Of a DNA stretch of 19,790 nucleotides, positions 5,608 to 13,464 are shown piece by piece. Numbering within the stretch: position 1 is the stretch's first letter; the number at the start of each line of letters is the position of its first letter. The stretch is from Clostridium sp. CAG:253 (lineage in GTDB: Bacteria > Bacillota > Clostridia > Lachnospirales > Lachnospiraceae): contig FR887336.1 in NCBI GenBank assembly GCA_000436755.1, positions 50,537-70,326 of the forward strand, read 5' to 3'. A model generated the notes under the pieces. The model was not told the origin of the DNA, ran no database searches, and saw nothing but the letters and a program-made list of their open reading frames with translations. The position numbers and the translations under genes are program-made.

Positions 5608-6624
5608 TTATGCTACATGAAAAAGTTCTTTTATTGCAGCTTCGTTAAGATTTGAACCTATTACGCATATTCTTCCTGTATAGTCTGCTGCGCCTCTTCT
5701 AAGCTCTGTCTCTTCAGGTACAAGGTCAAAATGGAACCACTCTCCCTCATCTGAAGCAACAATTCCCTTAGCACGAAGAACCTCCCCAAATGACTTGTCA
5801 CTCGCAAGTTTTGATACAATATCTTTAAGTTCTTCCTCTGTAAATTTGTGAGCTGTCTCAACTCCCCAGCTTGTAAATACATCATCTGCATGGTGGTGTC
5901 CATGTTCATGGTGGTGTCCACAACAACACTCTCCGTCGTGGTCGTGATGATGATGCTCATGGTCATGTCCGCAGCCGCACTCTCCGTTATGGTCGTGATG
6001 ATGATGCTCCTCGAGAAGTTCTTTTTCAAGAGTATTTACTTTCTCCATTGCCTCAAGTACAATCTTTCCGTCTATCTCATCCCATGGTGTTGTTATAACA
6101 GAAGCCTCGTCATTTCTTTCTTTTATCATTGTAAGAACTTTTGCAAGTTTTTCTTCTGATATATTTTGTGTACGGCTTAAAATTATTGTTCCGGCACTCT
6201 CAATCTGGTTATTGTAAAACTCACCATAATTCTTCATATACATCTTGCATTTTGATGCATCAACTACAGCTGCCGTACTGTTTATCTTTACATCATCCCC
6301 GATATTTTTAACTGCCTTTATAACATCTGAAAGCTTACCTACACCTGAAGGCTCAATGATAACTCTGTCAGGACTGTATTTTTCAAGCACATCTTTAAGT
6401 GCATTCCCAAAATCACCTACAAGTGAACAGCATATACAGCCTGAATTCATCTCTGTTATCTGGATACCTGACTCTTTAAGAAATCCACCGTCTATTCCTA
6501 TCTCACCAAACTCATTTTCAATAATAACAAGTTTTTCACCCTGAAATGCATCTGCTACAAGCTTTTTGATAAGTGTAGTCTTTCCTGCTCCTAAAAATCC
6601 TGAGATAATATCAATTTTTGCCAT
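5608..6624 (-). CDS. COG0523 (CobW/P47K family) GTPase, probable metallochaperone with His/Cys-rich loop
   Basis: A 338-aa G3E-family GTPase of the COG0523 group, whose characterised members deliver or insert metals such as Zn2+ or cobalt using GTP. Walker A is GFLGAGKTT (residues 9-17). The metal-binding CxCC motif is CICC (63-66, in NSGCICCSL), and EPSGVG (91-96) follows. The usual NKxD is LSRTQ here. Residues 206-245 are a spacer made of two 17-residue repeats with 19 His and 5 Cys, leading into the C-terminal CobW_C domain (about 248-338). Such His-rich loops are typical of zinc-linked members. GAAAGGAAG precedes the ATG at 6624. It lies 74 nt after the RNA methyltransferase gene and 109 nt before the second GTPase gene. 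No Zur-type operator was recognised, so the metal is an inference. Confidence 0.9.
   Translation of the reverse strand: MAKIDIISGFLGAGKTTLIKKLVADAFQGEKLVIIENEFGEIGIDGGFLKESGIQITEMNSGCICCSLVGDFGNALKDVLEKYSPDRVIIEPSGVGKLSDVIKAVKNIGDDVKINSTAAVVDASKCKMYMKNYGEFYNNQIESAGTIILSRTQNISEEKLAKVLTMIKERNDEASVITTPWDEIDGKIVLEAMEKVNTLEKELLEEHHHHDHNGECGCGHDHEHHHHDHDGECCCGHHHEHGHHHADDVFTSWGVETAHKFTEEELKDIVSKLASDKSFGEVLRAKGIVASDEGEWFHFDLVPEETELRRGAADYTGRICVIGSNLNEAAIKELFHVA
5898..6005 (-). repeat. 51-bp tandem duplication encoding the His/Cys-rich loop
   Basis: The string CACTCTCCGT recurs at 5927-5936 and 5978-5987, a period of 51 bp. The translated units EHHHHDHNGECGCGHDH and EHHHHDHDGECCCGHHH (residues 206-222 and 223-239) differ at only three positions. 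A decayed third partial copy follows toward 5898 (HGHHH). The duplication keeps the frame and lies in the linker between the GTPase and C-terminal domains. Confidence 0.85.
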
Positions 6625-6668
6625 TTTTATAACTTCCTTTCTATATTTTAACCTAAATATCTATAGTA

Positions 6669-6699
6669 ATTACCATGCATATATTTTTTGTGTGGTAAT
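6669..6699. repeat. Short inverted repeat after the RNA methyltransferase gene
   Basis: ATTACCA (6669-6675) pairs with TGGTAAT (6693-6699), the latter running into the stop codon of the methyltransferase gene. The spacing is 17 nt and there is no U-tract. It may be a weak hairpin or an operator ahead of the metallochaperone gene. Confidence 0.25.
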
Positions 6700-7439
6700 C
6701 AGAAATCCGCCTTAGTTGCTTCATACATTGCTATACTTGCAGCTATAGGAAGATTTAAACTGTCTATTCTGGCTGAATGAGGGATAATAACAGACTGCCC
6801 TATATTTGAAAATTCATGCGGAAGTCCCGTAGCTTCATTGCCAAATATAAGAGAAAACTTATCCCTGGGACTGACATCATGAAGTTTCATCTTTGCATCA
6901 AGCATAAAAGGATACAGCTCCCTGTCACCATATTCTTTCATATATTCATCAAATGAATCAAAATATACAAACTCAGTTGAAAATATCGCTCCCATGGATG
7001 CCCTTACCACTTTAGGATCAAATGCATCAACGGCAGGTCTTATTATCGCCATTCGATTCATTCCAAAACCGAGAGCACTTCTCATTATAGTCCCCATATT
7101 TCCGGCATTTGAAGGATTTACAAGAACTATATGCGAACTTTCCTTATCAAGCTTTGATTCAAACTTTCTAAATTCGCCTATCACATAACAATTTTCCTTT
7201 TGCGATAAAACATTAAAAATCTTATCCGCATATACAACCTCTATATCTGAGTCTTTACAAAGTTTAAGAAGTTTGTCGAGCGTATCTCCCTGCTTCATTG
7301 CAGAATGAACAAATACCCTGTTTACATACTCTGTTTTAAACTTTAAGAGTTCAAAAGTAAGTGTGATACCCAGTGAATATGACACACTGTCCTCTTTTCT
7401 GTATCTTTTATATGCTGCCAACTCATCACTTCCTTTCAT
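6699..7439 (-). CDS. TrmH/SpoU-family (SPOUT) RNA 2'-O-methyltransferase
   Basis: Up to 246 aa. The C-terminal SPOUT domain (about 100-246) carries the three knotted-fold motifs: motif 1 NPSNAGNMGTIMRSALGFG with the catalytic-type Asn and Arg, motif 2 FGNEATGLP, and motif 3 IDSLNLPIAASIAMYEA, which bind S-adenosylmethionine. The N-terminal part (about 20-90) fits the SpoU substrate-binding region. It should methylate a ribose 2'-OH in tRNA or rRNA; the target cannot be read from sequence. The ATG at 7439 has a poor ribosome binding site. AAAGGAAG (7436-7429), inside the ORF, is ideally placed for a TTG at 7421, so the mature protein may start six residues later. It follows cheX after a modest terminator and has no clear promoter of its own. 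Confidence 0.88.
   Translation of the reverse strand: MKGSDELAAYKRYRKEDSVSYSLGITLTFELLKFKTEYVNRVFVHSAMKQGDTLDKLLKLCKDSDIEVVYADKIFNVLSQKENCYVIGEFRKFESKLDKESSHIVLVNPSNAGNMGTIMRSALGFGMNRMAIIRPAVDAFDPKVVRASMGAIFSTEFVYFDSFDEYMKEYGDRELYPFMLDAKMKLHDVSPRDKFSLIFGNEATGLPHEFSNIGQSVIIPHSARIDSLNLPIAASIAMYEATKADF
7429..7436 (-). promoter_or_regulatory. Internal ribosome binding site suggesting a TTG start at 7421 for the methyltransferase
   Basis: AAAGGAAG reads on the minus strand from 7436 to 7429 and is 7 nt before an in-frame TTG (7421-7419). The ATG at 7439 is preceded only by GAAATCAG. The choice changes six residues and no domain. Confidence 0.45.
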
Positions 7440-7465
7440 CTGATTTCAAGTAATTTCAAGTAAAA

Positions 7466-7487
7466 GAGAGGATATAAAAATCCTCTC
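7466..7487 (-). terminator. Hairpin after cheX
   Basis: GAGAGGAT (7466-7473) pairs perfectly with ATCCTCTC (7480-7487) around a 6-nt A/T loop. On the minus strand TTTTACTTG follows. It lies 53 nt after the cheX stop. The short U-tract suggests partial termination, leaving read-through into the methyltransferase gene. Confidence 0.6.
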
Positions 7488-7539
7488 CCAATTCATCAAC
7501 ATTTCAATATCGTTTCCACATCTGCAGCCTGAAAGCTAC

Positions 7540-7992
7540 CTACTCTTCAATAAATACATTTATTGATAGTTCTCCTATATCAGACGCAAACGGTATGCAA
7601 AACATCTGCTTACTGCTTGTCTGATATTCTTTGCCTGTACAATAATCAGGTGTTGTAATATCTATAATAATACTGTTATTGGCAAATACCGTAGCCGCAT
7701 TGCCCGCAATCATATTTCCAAGCTCTGATATGGCACTCTGCCCTATAGCATCAATCTCAGCAACTGGCATCATCATCATCTTTGATATAACCGCAAGTGC
7801 TGTTTCATAGTGGAGATTCAGAACAACTTCACCCTTCAGGGCACCGATAATTCCGAGTTTTATCAAAGAACTATCTTCCTCGTATTTATCATCTTTTATA
7901 AAAGGTTTGCCAATCTTTAAGTCAAGCATACAAATATCTTTCATAATCTTACTGACTGAAATGATAAATGGATTTATATGTTCCGCCTTCAC
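7540..7992 (-). CDS. cheX: CheX-family CheY-P phosphatase-like protein
   Basis: A 150-aa protein with the CheX/CheC fold. The active-site helix carries the family's E-x-x-N pattern: Glu90 and Asn93 in ISELGNMIAGN, followed by Gly97-Asn98. Characterised CheX proteins remove the phosphate from CheY-P to reset chemotaxis; stand-alone homologues may act on other receiver domains. Length and start are typical. The start is GTG at 7992, preceded by AGGTAGGTGA, and a very good promoter lies at 8028-8056. No cheA, cheY or flagellar gene is visible, so the partner regulator is unknown. Confidence 0.85.
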   Translation of the reverse strand: MKAEHINPFIISVSKIMKDICMLDLKIGKPFIKDDKYEEDSSLIKLGIIGALKGEVVLNLHYETALAVISKMMMMPVAEIDAIGQSAISELGNMIAGNAATVFANNSIIIDITTPDYCTGKEYQTSSKQMFCIPFASDIGELSINVFIEE

Positions 7993-8027
7993 TTAATCAC
8001 CTACCTTTTCTTCGGTCTCATTATATA

Positions 8028-8056
8028 ATTATAACAAATTGCAGTGTTTATGTAAA
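8028..8056 (-). promoter_or_regulatory. Strong sigma-A promoter of cheX with extended -10
   Basis: On the minus strand TTTACA (8056-8051), a 17-bp spacer and a perfect TATAAT (8033-8028) preceded by TGT form an extended -10 promoter. Transcription would start near 8021, giving a leader of about 29 nt before the GTG at 7992. Confidence 0.8.
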
Positions 8057-8098
8057 TGAAAAAAACATGAACTTTTAAAAAACGTAACCATTCAGCAA

Positions 8099-8135
8099 AA
8101 AAATATAAAATACAAAGCCAAACTGCTATATTTTT
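8099..8135 (-). terminator. Possible A/T-rich terminator after the lipoprotein foldase gene
   Basis: AAAAATATA and TATATTTTT (8099-8107 with 8127-8135) form a 9-bp A/T-only stem with a 19-nt loop, and on the minus strand the descending arm ends in a run of T. It begins five bases beyond the stop at 8140. The weak stem makes this tentative, but a transcript end is expected here because cheX has its own promoter just beyond. Confidence 0.35.
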
Positions 8136-8139
8136 CCAG

Positions 8140-9177
8140 CTAACTAATCGTAAAGACATCCCAAAACTTATTACTTATGTCTACTTTTGACTCTGAAAGC
8201 CACTCTGCATATTTTTCTTTAAACATTTTTGTCTGTCTCTCGTTTATAATTTCCTCTTTGCGCGCATATGTCGCATCTTCATCATTGTCATTTACACAAT
8301 AGATAATATAATATCCTGTCTTTCCCCCTATTACATTACTCATTTTTCCTTTTTTCAAAGAAAATGCAGCATCTATTGCTTCTTTGTCTAATAATTTTGT
8401 GTCCTTCCCTATTGTTGCCTCACTTGTGCTGCTGTCAGTATTTGCTTCTGCATAATCCAGAAAACTTTCTGATTTTTTGGCTTCTTTAAGCATTTCTTTA
8501 ATGCGTTTATATGTTTTCGCCTTATCTGATACTTCCATATTGATTTTTCTGCCGTTTTTGTCTGTTCCCTTTGTTATCAGTTCTAAATACTGGATTTTAA
8601 TCTGTTTTGCCTCATCATCAGTGACATTTGTATCTGCCGCATCTGTGGCAACATAGAACATTTTATTGGCAAGAATATTGTCCTCAAACATTCCCTGCAC
8701 ATTCTGAACAGTAAGTGCATACTTTTTCTTTTCTTTTTTATCTGCCTTATTGACAAGTTTTTGTGCATCCTGCAATGCCTGGTCTTTCTCGTCACCGTCA
8801 AGCATGATGCCCTGTTTTGCGGCATTCTCACAGATAATCTTAAGCTGGGTAATCATACTGACTATTTCTTTTTTTGCCTTGTCCCCTATATTTGTATCGT
8901 CATCTATCTTATAATTCCATAATGCTTTTCCAAAACTTCCCTCATATTGATTTTTCAGAAGATATGCATAATTCAATACTTCCTCATATTTTACGCCTGT
9001 ATTTCCAATCTTCATAACGACAGAATTCTGCGTAATATCCCCTGTTTCAAGACGCACACTTTTTACTGTTTTGGTATTATTATCTGATGTCTCAGCACTT
9101 TTTCCACATCCCGACAACAAAACTGATGCCGCAAGCATAACGCCAAGTGCACATTTAGTAAATTTATTTTTTATCAT
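8140..9177 (-). CDS. PrsA/SurA-like lipoprotein with a degenerate parvulin (PpiC) domain
   Basis: A 345-aa secreted lipoprotein, probably an extracytoplasmic folding factor. A basic N-terminus and hydrophobic segment end in the lipobox LLSGC with Cys24. A SurA_N-like helical region follows (about 60-200, starting with VVMKIGNTGVKYEEVLNYAY), then a parvulin-like segment (about 205-315) that contains SFLDYAEANT, AFSLKKGKMSNVIGGKTGYYIIYC and a charged C-terminal helix. The parvulin core is diverged, so isomerase activity is uncertain. The start is placed at 9177, where GGAGG (9187-9183) lies 5 nt upstream and the signal peptide begins at once; an in-frame start at 9228 would add 17 residues before the signal. 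The start overlaps the last 14 nt of mfd, which implies translational coupling. Confidence 0.85.
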   Translation of the reverse strand: MIKNKFTKCALGVMLAASVLLSGCGKSAETSDNNTKTVKSVRLETGDITQNSVVMKIGNTGVKYEEVLNYAYLLKNQYEGSFGKALWNYKIDDDTNIGDKAKKEIVSMITQLKIICENAAKQGIMLDGDEKDQALQDAQKLVNKADKKEKKKYALTVQNVQGMFEDNILANKMFYVATDAADTNVTDDEAKQIKIQYLELITKGTDKNGRKINMEVSDKAKTYKRIKEMLKEAKKSESFLDYAEANTDSSTSEATIGKDTKLLDKEAIDAAFSLKKGKMSNVIGGKTGYYIIYCVNDNDEDATYARKEEIINERQTKMFKEKYAEWLSESKVDISNKFWDVFTIS

Positions 9178-12100
9178 ATAATCCTCCAATGCTTTTAATA
9201 ACACATTCAACAATATTAAAAATTTCATCCGCTGTCAACTTTTTTTCGCTTTTTATCATGTTTTTCGACGGCATTCTGTAAAAACTGCCCGATGGCGCGG
9301 CTTTTTTATCCTTTTTCATAACATAAAGAAGATACGGTTCTTTGTTTCCGACATACTTTATCTTTCCCTGATATTCGTCAATCAGCTTCTTTAATTTTTC
9401 TGCATCAGGCTTCTTTCCGTCATACAGATAATATCTTATGCCATCTTCTTTTTGAATTATACGATTTATATATGCTTTATGTGCATCAGCCTTAAGCAGC
9501 GCAACACGCAAAAGATTTTCTGCTGCCACCGGCATGTCACCAAATCTATCAATAAGCTCTTCCTGCATCTCGCTGTATTCTTCGATATTTTCAATTGCGG
9601 CTATCCTCTTGTACATGTCAAGCTTCTGATATTCACTTTTTATATAAGTATTCGGAATATATGCATTTACATTTATGTCTATCTCTGTTTCAAATTCCTC
9701 TGAAACATCAGTTTCTCCCTTTAAATGTCTTACGGCATCATTGAGCATTTTACAATAAAGGTCATATCCGACTGCTTCCATATGTCCCGACTGTGCTTCA
9801 CCTAAAAGATTTCCCGCACCTCTTATTTCAAGGTCACGCATTGCTACTTTTATTCCTGAACCAAGTTCAGTAAATTCTTTTATTGCAGCCAGTCTCTTCT
9901 CCGCAATCTCTTTCAGTACCTTATCCCGCTTATACATCAGAAATGCATATGAATTTCTGTTTGACCTTCCAACTCTTCCCCTTAACTGGTAAAGCTGTGA
10001 AAGTCCCATCTGGTCAGCATTATCAATAATAATGGTATTTACATTTGATATATCAAGACCTGTCTCTATTATTGTCGTTGCTACAAGAACATCAATCTCC
10101 CCGTTGATAAATGCCATCATAATTTTTTCGAGCTGTCTCTCGCTCATCTGTCCGTGTGCATATGCAACATTTGCATCGGGTACAAGTTTTTGAATTTCCA
10201 TAGCCATCCCGTCTATTCCTTTTACCCTGTTGTACACATAAAATATCTGTCCGTTTCTCGCAAGTTCTCTGTTTATTGCCTCCCTGATAACCTCTGAATT
10301 GTGTTCCATGACAAAAGTCTGAATAGGCAGTCTGTCAACAGGAGGTTCCTCCAATACACTCATGTCCCTTATTCCTGCAAGGCTCATGTGAAGTGTTCTC
10401 GGAATAGGTGTTGCGCTCAACGTAAGCACATCCACATTATCTTTTATCTGCTTTATTTTTTCCTTATGTGCAACCCCAAAACGCTGTTCCTCATCAACTA
10501 TCAAAAGTCCCAAATCTTTAAAGACAACGTCCTTTGACAATAGCCTATGTGTACCTATGATTATATCTACCTGACCTTTTTTCAATCCCTCAAGCGCCTT
10601 TTTCTGCTGGGCGGGCGTTCTGAATCTTGAGAGCATCTCAACTCTTACCGGATAATCTCCAAGTCTCTCTTTAAATGTATTGTAATGCTGCTGTGCAAGT
10701 ATTGTAGTCGGCACAAGAAAAGCAACCTGTTTTCCGTCATTTGCGGCTTTGAATGCAGCCCTTATGGCAACCTCCGTCTTTCCGTATCCAACATCCCCGC
10801 AAATAAGACGATCCATAATTTTTTCGCTTTCCATGTCTTTCTTTGTAGCATCTATCGCATCGAGCTGATCTGTCGTTTCATCAAACGGAAACAGATCTTC
10901 GAATTCCGTCTGCCACACTGTATCTTTTCCAAAACGGTAACCCTGCGTCTGCTGTCTTTTGGCATATAACAGCACAAGTTCCTGTGCGACCTCATTTACG
11001 GCATGTTTTACCCTGCTCTTTGTTTTCTTCCACTCGGAAGAATTGAGTTTATTTAATTTCGGCTTCTTAGCAACATCCTGTGCGGCATACTTTTGCAATA
11101 CATCAAGCCCGGATACAGGTACATACAAGTTTCCGCCGTCACCGTATTCTATCTTGATAAAATCTTTAGTGACATTGTTAACTCTTATTTTTTCTATACC
11201 TTTGTAAATTCCAAGTCCATGTTCCTCATGTACTACATAATCGCCTACATTCAATTCGTTAAAGCTTTGTATTGCCTTGCCGTCAAATTTTTTCTGTTTC
11301 TTTTTCCTGCGTTTCTGCTTCGCACCGAACATATCACCTTCGGTTATAACCACAAACTTCTGCGCCTTATACTCAAATCCTCTGCGAAGCCAGCCATAAC
11401 TTGTCATAACCTCACCGGGGGTTATTTCAGCCTCAAGCTTTTCACGATAAAACGCCGGTATCTCATACTCATTTAAATCTTTTGCAAGTCTCTCGGCTCT
11501 TATCTTTGAGCCCGACAAAATAAGTACACGGTACTTTCCTTCACGCCATTTCTTTATGTCTTCTATAAGAAGTTCAAAATGCTGATTATATGATGTAAGT
11601 GACTGCACGGATATGTTTAGTTCGTCCTTAACCTTTATTCCCTTTGGCAGCACGTCAAGCAGTGACAGATAAACTGTACGCTTATTTTCAAGCCTTGCCA
11701 TTACATATTCCGACGAATAGATAACATCAAGCTGTCCCGGAAGAATATATCCATTCTCAAGTCTGCCCTGCATGCTCTCCCTGAATTCGCTTTCAACAGC
11801 TTCGATTTTTTCTATACAGCGAACAGGCTCATCTACAAAAAATATTGTCTTTTCCGCATCGAAAATATCAAAAAAACTGCTTGTCGGTATGTCAAAATAT
11901 TTTGTAAAACCTTCAAGTCCCATACGTCCGTGATACATATCAAAATTCAATTTAATCTGTTCCACTGTATCAGTCAGCCTGTTTATTGCATCATGATTTT
12001 TATTTTTTCTGAAAGTTTCGAGCATTTTTTTATACTCTTTTTCTATTTTGAAAAGCGCCTTTTTCAGCTGCTCTTCTGACAATGTCATCTCAGATGCAGG

Positions 12101-12775
12101 TGTTATCTCAACCCTATCCATTCTCTCAATCGAACGCTGGCTTTGTACATCAAATGCCCTTATCGTGTCTACCTCATCATCAAAAAACTCTATGCGGACG
12201 GGACAATCCATTGTAATAGGAAAAATATCCGTTATACCGCCACGCACCGAAAAATCACCCGGATTTTCAACCTGTGTCTGCCTCTCATATCCCATATCCA
12301 CAAGTTTCTTTTCAAGTTCTTCCAGATTAACAATATCAGCTTCGTTAATAACAAATCGTACATTTTTTGATGTCTGGCTGTCCATTATGCAGTCAAGACC
12401 TGCATCTATTGTTGTAATGACCGTTCCCTTTTCATTTTTTAACAATGCATCGACAACTTTCAATCTTTCCGTACTTATCGCATTTCCCTGAATATCCGCT
12501 CCAAAAAAAATAATATCTTTTGGAGGATAATACATTACACTCTTATCAAACAATCTGTAATCATCATAGATTTCCCTCGCCCTTATCTCGTTCTCGGCAA
12601 TTATCACTCTCCAGTTTTCAGACTGTGACAATCCGTATATCATATGACATTTCTGCGTATCTATGCACCCTGAAACATGCAGCGGAAACTTTTGTTTTTT
12701 TATGTCATCCACTGCCTCTTTATATGCATTTATCTCCTCTAACGGTGCCGTAAATGCCCTCATCAGTTCACTCAA
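9164..12775 (-). CDS. mfd: Transcription-repair coupling factor Mfd
   Basis: A 1203-aa DNA translocase that removes RNA polymerase stalled at lesions and recruits UvrA, a normal length for the family. Domains in order: UvrB-homology module (about 1-340, with PGDFSVRGGITDIFP); RNA polymerase-interacting domain (about 505-565, with VGDYVVHEEHGLGIYKG); RecG-type helicase domains with Walker A GDVGYGKTE (about 660), DEEQRFG (about 761), TATPIPRTLHMSL and RGRVGRS (about 935); and the C-terminal TRCF/D7 domain (about 1040-1150). The start is TTG at 12775, preceded by GAAGGGGG 8 nt upstream. An ATG four codons later (12763) is possible but has only a weak site. The gene has its own promoter (12810-12839) and overlaps the downstream lipoprotein gene by 14 nt. 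Confidence 0.97.
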   Translation of the reverse strand: MSELMRAFTAPLEEINAYKEAVDDIKKQKFPLHVSGCIDTQKCHMIYGLSQSENWRVIIAENEIRAREIYDDYRLFDKSVMYYPPKDIIFFGADIQGNAISTERLKVVDALLKNEKGTVITTIDAGLDCIMDSQTSKNVRFVINEADIVNLEELEKKLVDMGYERQTQVENPGDFSVRGGITDIFPITMDCPVRIEFFDDEVDTIRAFDVQSQRSIERMDRVEITPASEMTLSEEQLKKALFKIEKEYKKMLETFRKNKNHDAINRLTDTVEQIKLNFDMYHGRMGLEGFTKYFDIPTSSFFDIFDAEKTIFFVDEPVRCIEKIEAVESEFRESMQGRLENGYILPGQLDVIYSSEYVMARLENKRTVYLSLLDVLPKGIKVKDELNISVQSLTSYNQHFELLIEDIKKWREGKYRVLILSGSKIRAERLAKDLNEYEIPAFYREKLEAEITPGEVMTSYGWLRRGFEYKAQKFVVITEGDMFGAKQKRRKKKQKKFDGKAIQSFNELNVGDYVVHEEHGLGIYKGIEKIRVNNVTKDFIKIEYGDGGNLYVPVSGLDVLQKYAAQDVAKKPKLNKLNSSEWKKTKSRVKHAVNEVAQELVLLYAKRQQTQGYRFGKDTVWQTEFEDLFPFDETTDQLDAIDATKKDMESEKIMDRLICGDVGYGKTEVAIRAAFKAANDGKQVAFLVPTTILAQQHYNTFKERLGDYPVRVEMLSRFRTPAQQKKALEGLKKGQVDIIIGTHRLLSKDVVFKDLGLLIVDEEQRFGVAHKEKIKQIKDNVDVLTLSATPIPRTLHMSLAGIRDMSVLEEPPVDRLPIQTFVMEHNSEVIREAINRELARNGQIFYVYNRVKGIDGMAMEIQKLVPDANVAYAHGQMSERQLEKIMMAFINGEIDVLVATTIIETGLDISNVNTIIIDNADQMGLSQLYQLRGRVGRSNRNSYAFLMYKRDKVLKEIAEKRLAAIKEFTELGSGIKVAMRDLEIRGAGNLLGEAQSGHMEAVGYDLYCKMLNDAVRHLKGETDVSEEFETEIDINVNAYIPNTYIKSEYQKLDMYKRIAAIENIEEYSEMQEELIDRFGDMPVAAENLLRVALLKADAHKAYINRIIQKEDGIRYYLYDGKKPDAEKLKKLIDEYQGKIKYVGNKEPYLLYVMKKDKKAAPSGSFYRMPSKNMIKSEKKLTADEIFNIVECVIKSIGGLYDKK
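9183..9187 (-). promoter_or_regulatory. Ribosome binding site that sets the lipoprotein start at 9177
   Basis: GGAGG lies 5 nt before the ATG at 9177-9175, inside the final codons of mfd. It excludes the longer reading from 9228, which has no comparable site. Confidence 0.7.
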
Positions 12776-12809
12776 TATCTTAACCCCCTTCCTCGTTACT
12801 AATTGCTTT

Positions 12810-12839
12810 TTTATAAAATTTTTTTACGATTTATGACAA
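12810..12839 (-). promoter_or_regulatory. Promoter of mfd
   Basis: On the minus strand TTGTCA (12839-12834) and TATAAA (12815-12810) are 18 bp apart, and an A/T-rich spacer separates them. It lies directly after the pth terminator, so mfd and the lipoprotein gene form a separate transcription unit with a leader of about 28 nt. Confidence 0.65.
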
Positions 12840-12843
12840 CAAA

Positions 12844-12869
12844 ACTCACAGACAAAAATGTCTGTGAGT
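12844..12869 (-). terminator. Rho-independent terminator after pth
   Basis: ACTCACAGACA (12844-12854) pairs perfectly over 11 bp with TGTCTGTGAGT (12859-12869) around a 4-nt loop. On the minus strand TTTTGTTGT follows. It begins five bases after the pth stop and ends the long ftsH-to-pth gene cluster. Confidence 0.88.
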
Positions 12870-12873
12870 ATAT

Positions 12874-13434
12874 TTAATTAAACTTATTCATCGCCGTTCG
12901 TATATCATCATTTACAATAATATCACAAGCCTGCGTGACATTGTCAAGTGCTTCTCTTATAACAGGTTCTTCGTCTTTTGAAAATCTTCCGAGAACATAA
13001 TCTGCGAGATCCCATCCTTTTGGCTTTTCACCTACACCTACTCTTACTCTCGGAAATACCTGCGTTCCAAGATGGCTGATGATGTTTTTTATACCATTGT
13101 GCCCTCCCGCACTTCCCTTTTCTCTTATACGAAGCCTGCCGGGTGCAAGATTAATATCATCATATATGATTATAAGTTCTTTTTCAGGATCTATCTTGTA
13201 GTATTCAACAAGTTCTCTTATACTTTCCCCACTCAAATTCATATATGTCTGAGGCATGGCAAGAATAACTTTCTGACCTTCTATATAACCCTTACCGCAT
13301 ATCGCTTTGTGTTTTTTTATGTCTAGCGATATGTCATACTTATCTGCCAAAACCGTTATGGCTGAAAATCCAATATTGTGCCTTGTTCCATCGTACTTTC
13401 TCTCAGGATTTCCAAGACCTGCTATAATGTACAT
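12874..13434 (-). CDS. pth: Peptidyl-tRNA hydrolase
   Basis: A 186-aa cytoplasmic esterase that frees tRNA from peptidyl-tRNA dropped by ribosomes. The whole family fold is present: GLGNP with Asn9, TRHNIGF with catalytic His19, MPQTYMNLSG with Asn66, YDDINLAPGR with Asp92/Asp93, and GSAGGHNGIK with His112 and Asn113. The length is usual for bacterial Pth. The ATG at 13434 follows AAGAGGAAC. It begins 30 nt after the stop of the HD-GYP-like gene and is the last gene before a strong terminator, so it is probably co-transcribed with the genes upstream. Confidence 0.96.
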   Translation of the reverse strand: MYIIAGLGNPERKYDGTRHNIGFSAITVLADKYDISLDIKKHKAICGKGYIEGQKVILAMPQTYMNLSGESIRELVEYYKIDPEKELIIIYDDINLAPGRLRIREKGSAGGHNGIKNIISHLGTQVFPRVRVGVGEKPKGWDLADYVLGRFSKDEEPVIREALDNVTQACDIIVNDDIRTAMNKFN

Positions 13435-13464
13435 ATTGTTCCTCTTTTCTGTCTTCTTTTATTT

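Noticed and set aside
5848..6159. Plus-strand ORF rich in Met and Val, and a second minus-strand frame (5661-6029), over the His-rich region
   Set aside because: Both are products of the CAT/CAC/GAT repeat in alternative frames; only the COG0523 frame has family motifs.
7443..7462. Two tandem copies of ATTTCAAGTA ahead of the RNA methyltransferase gene
   Set aside because: A single 10-bp A/T-rich duplication in a short gap, with no further copies and no known binding consensus.
10685..11476. Several plus-strand ORFs of 80-127 codons antisense to mfd
   Set aside because: They lack ribosome sites and recognisable domains and lie over conserved helicase coding sequence.
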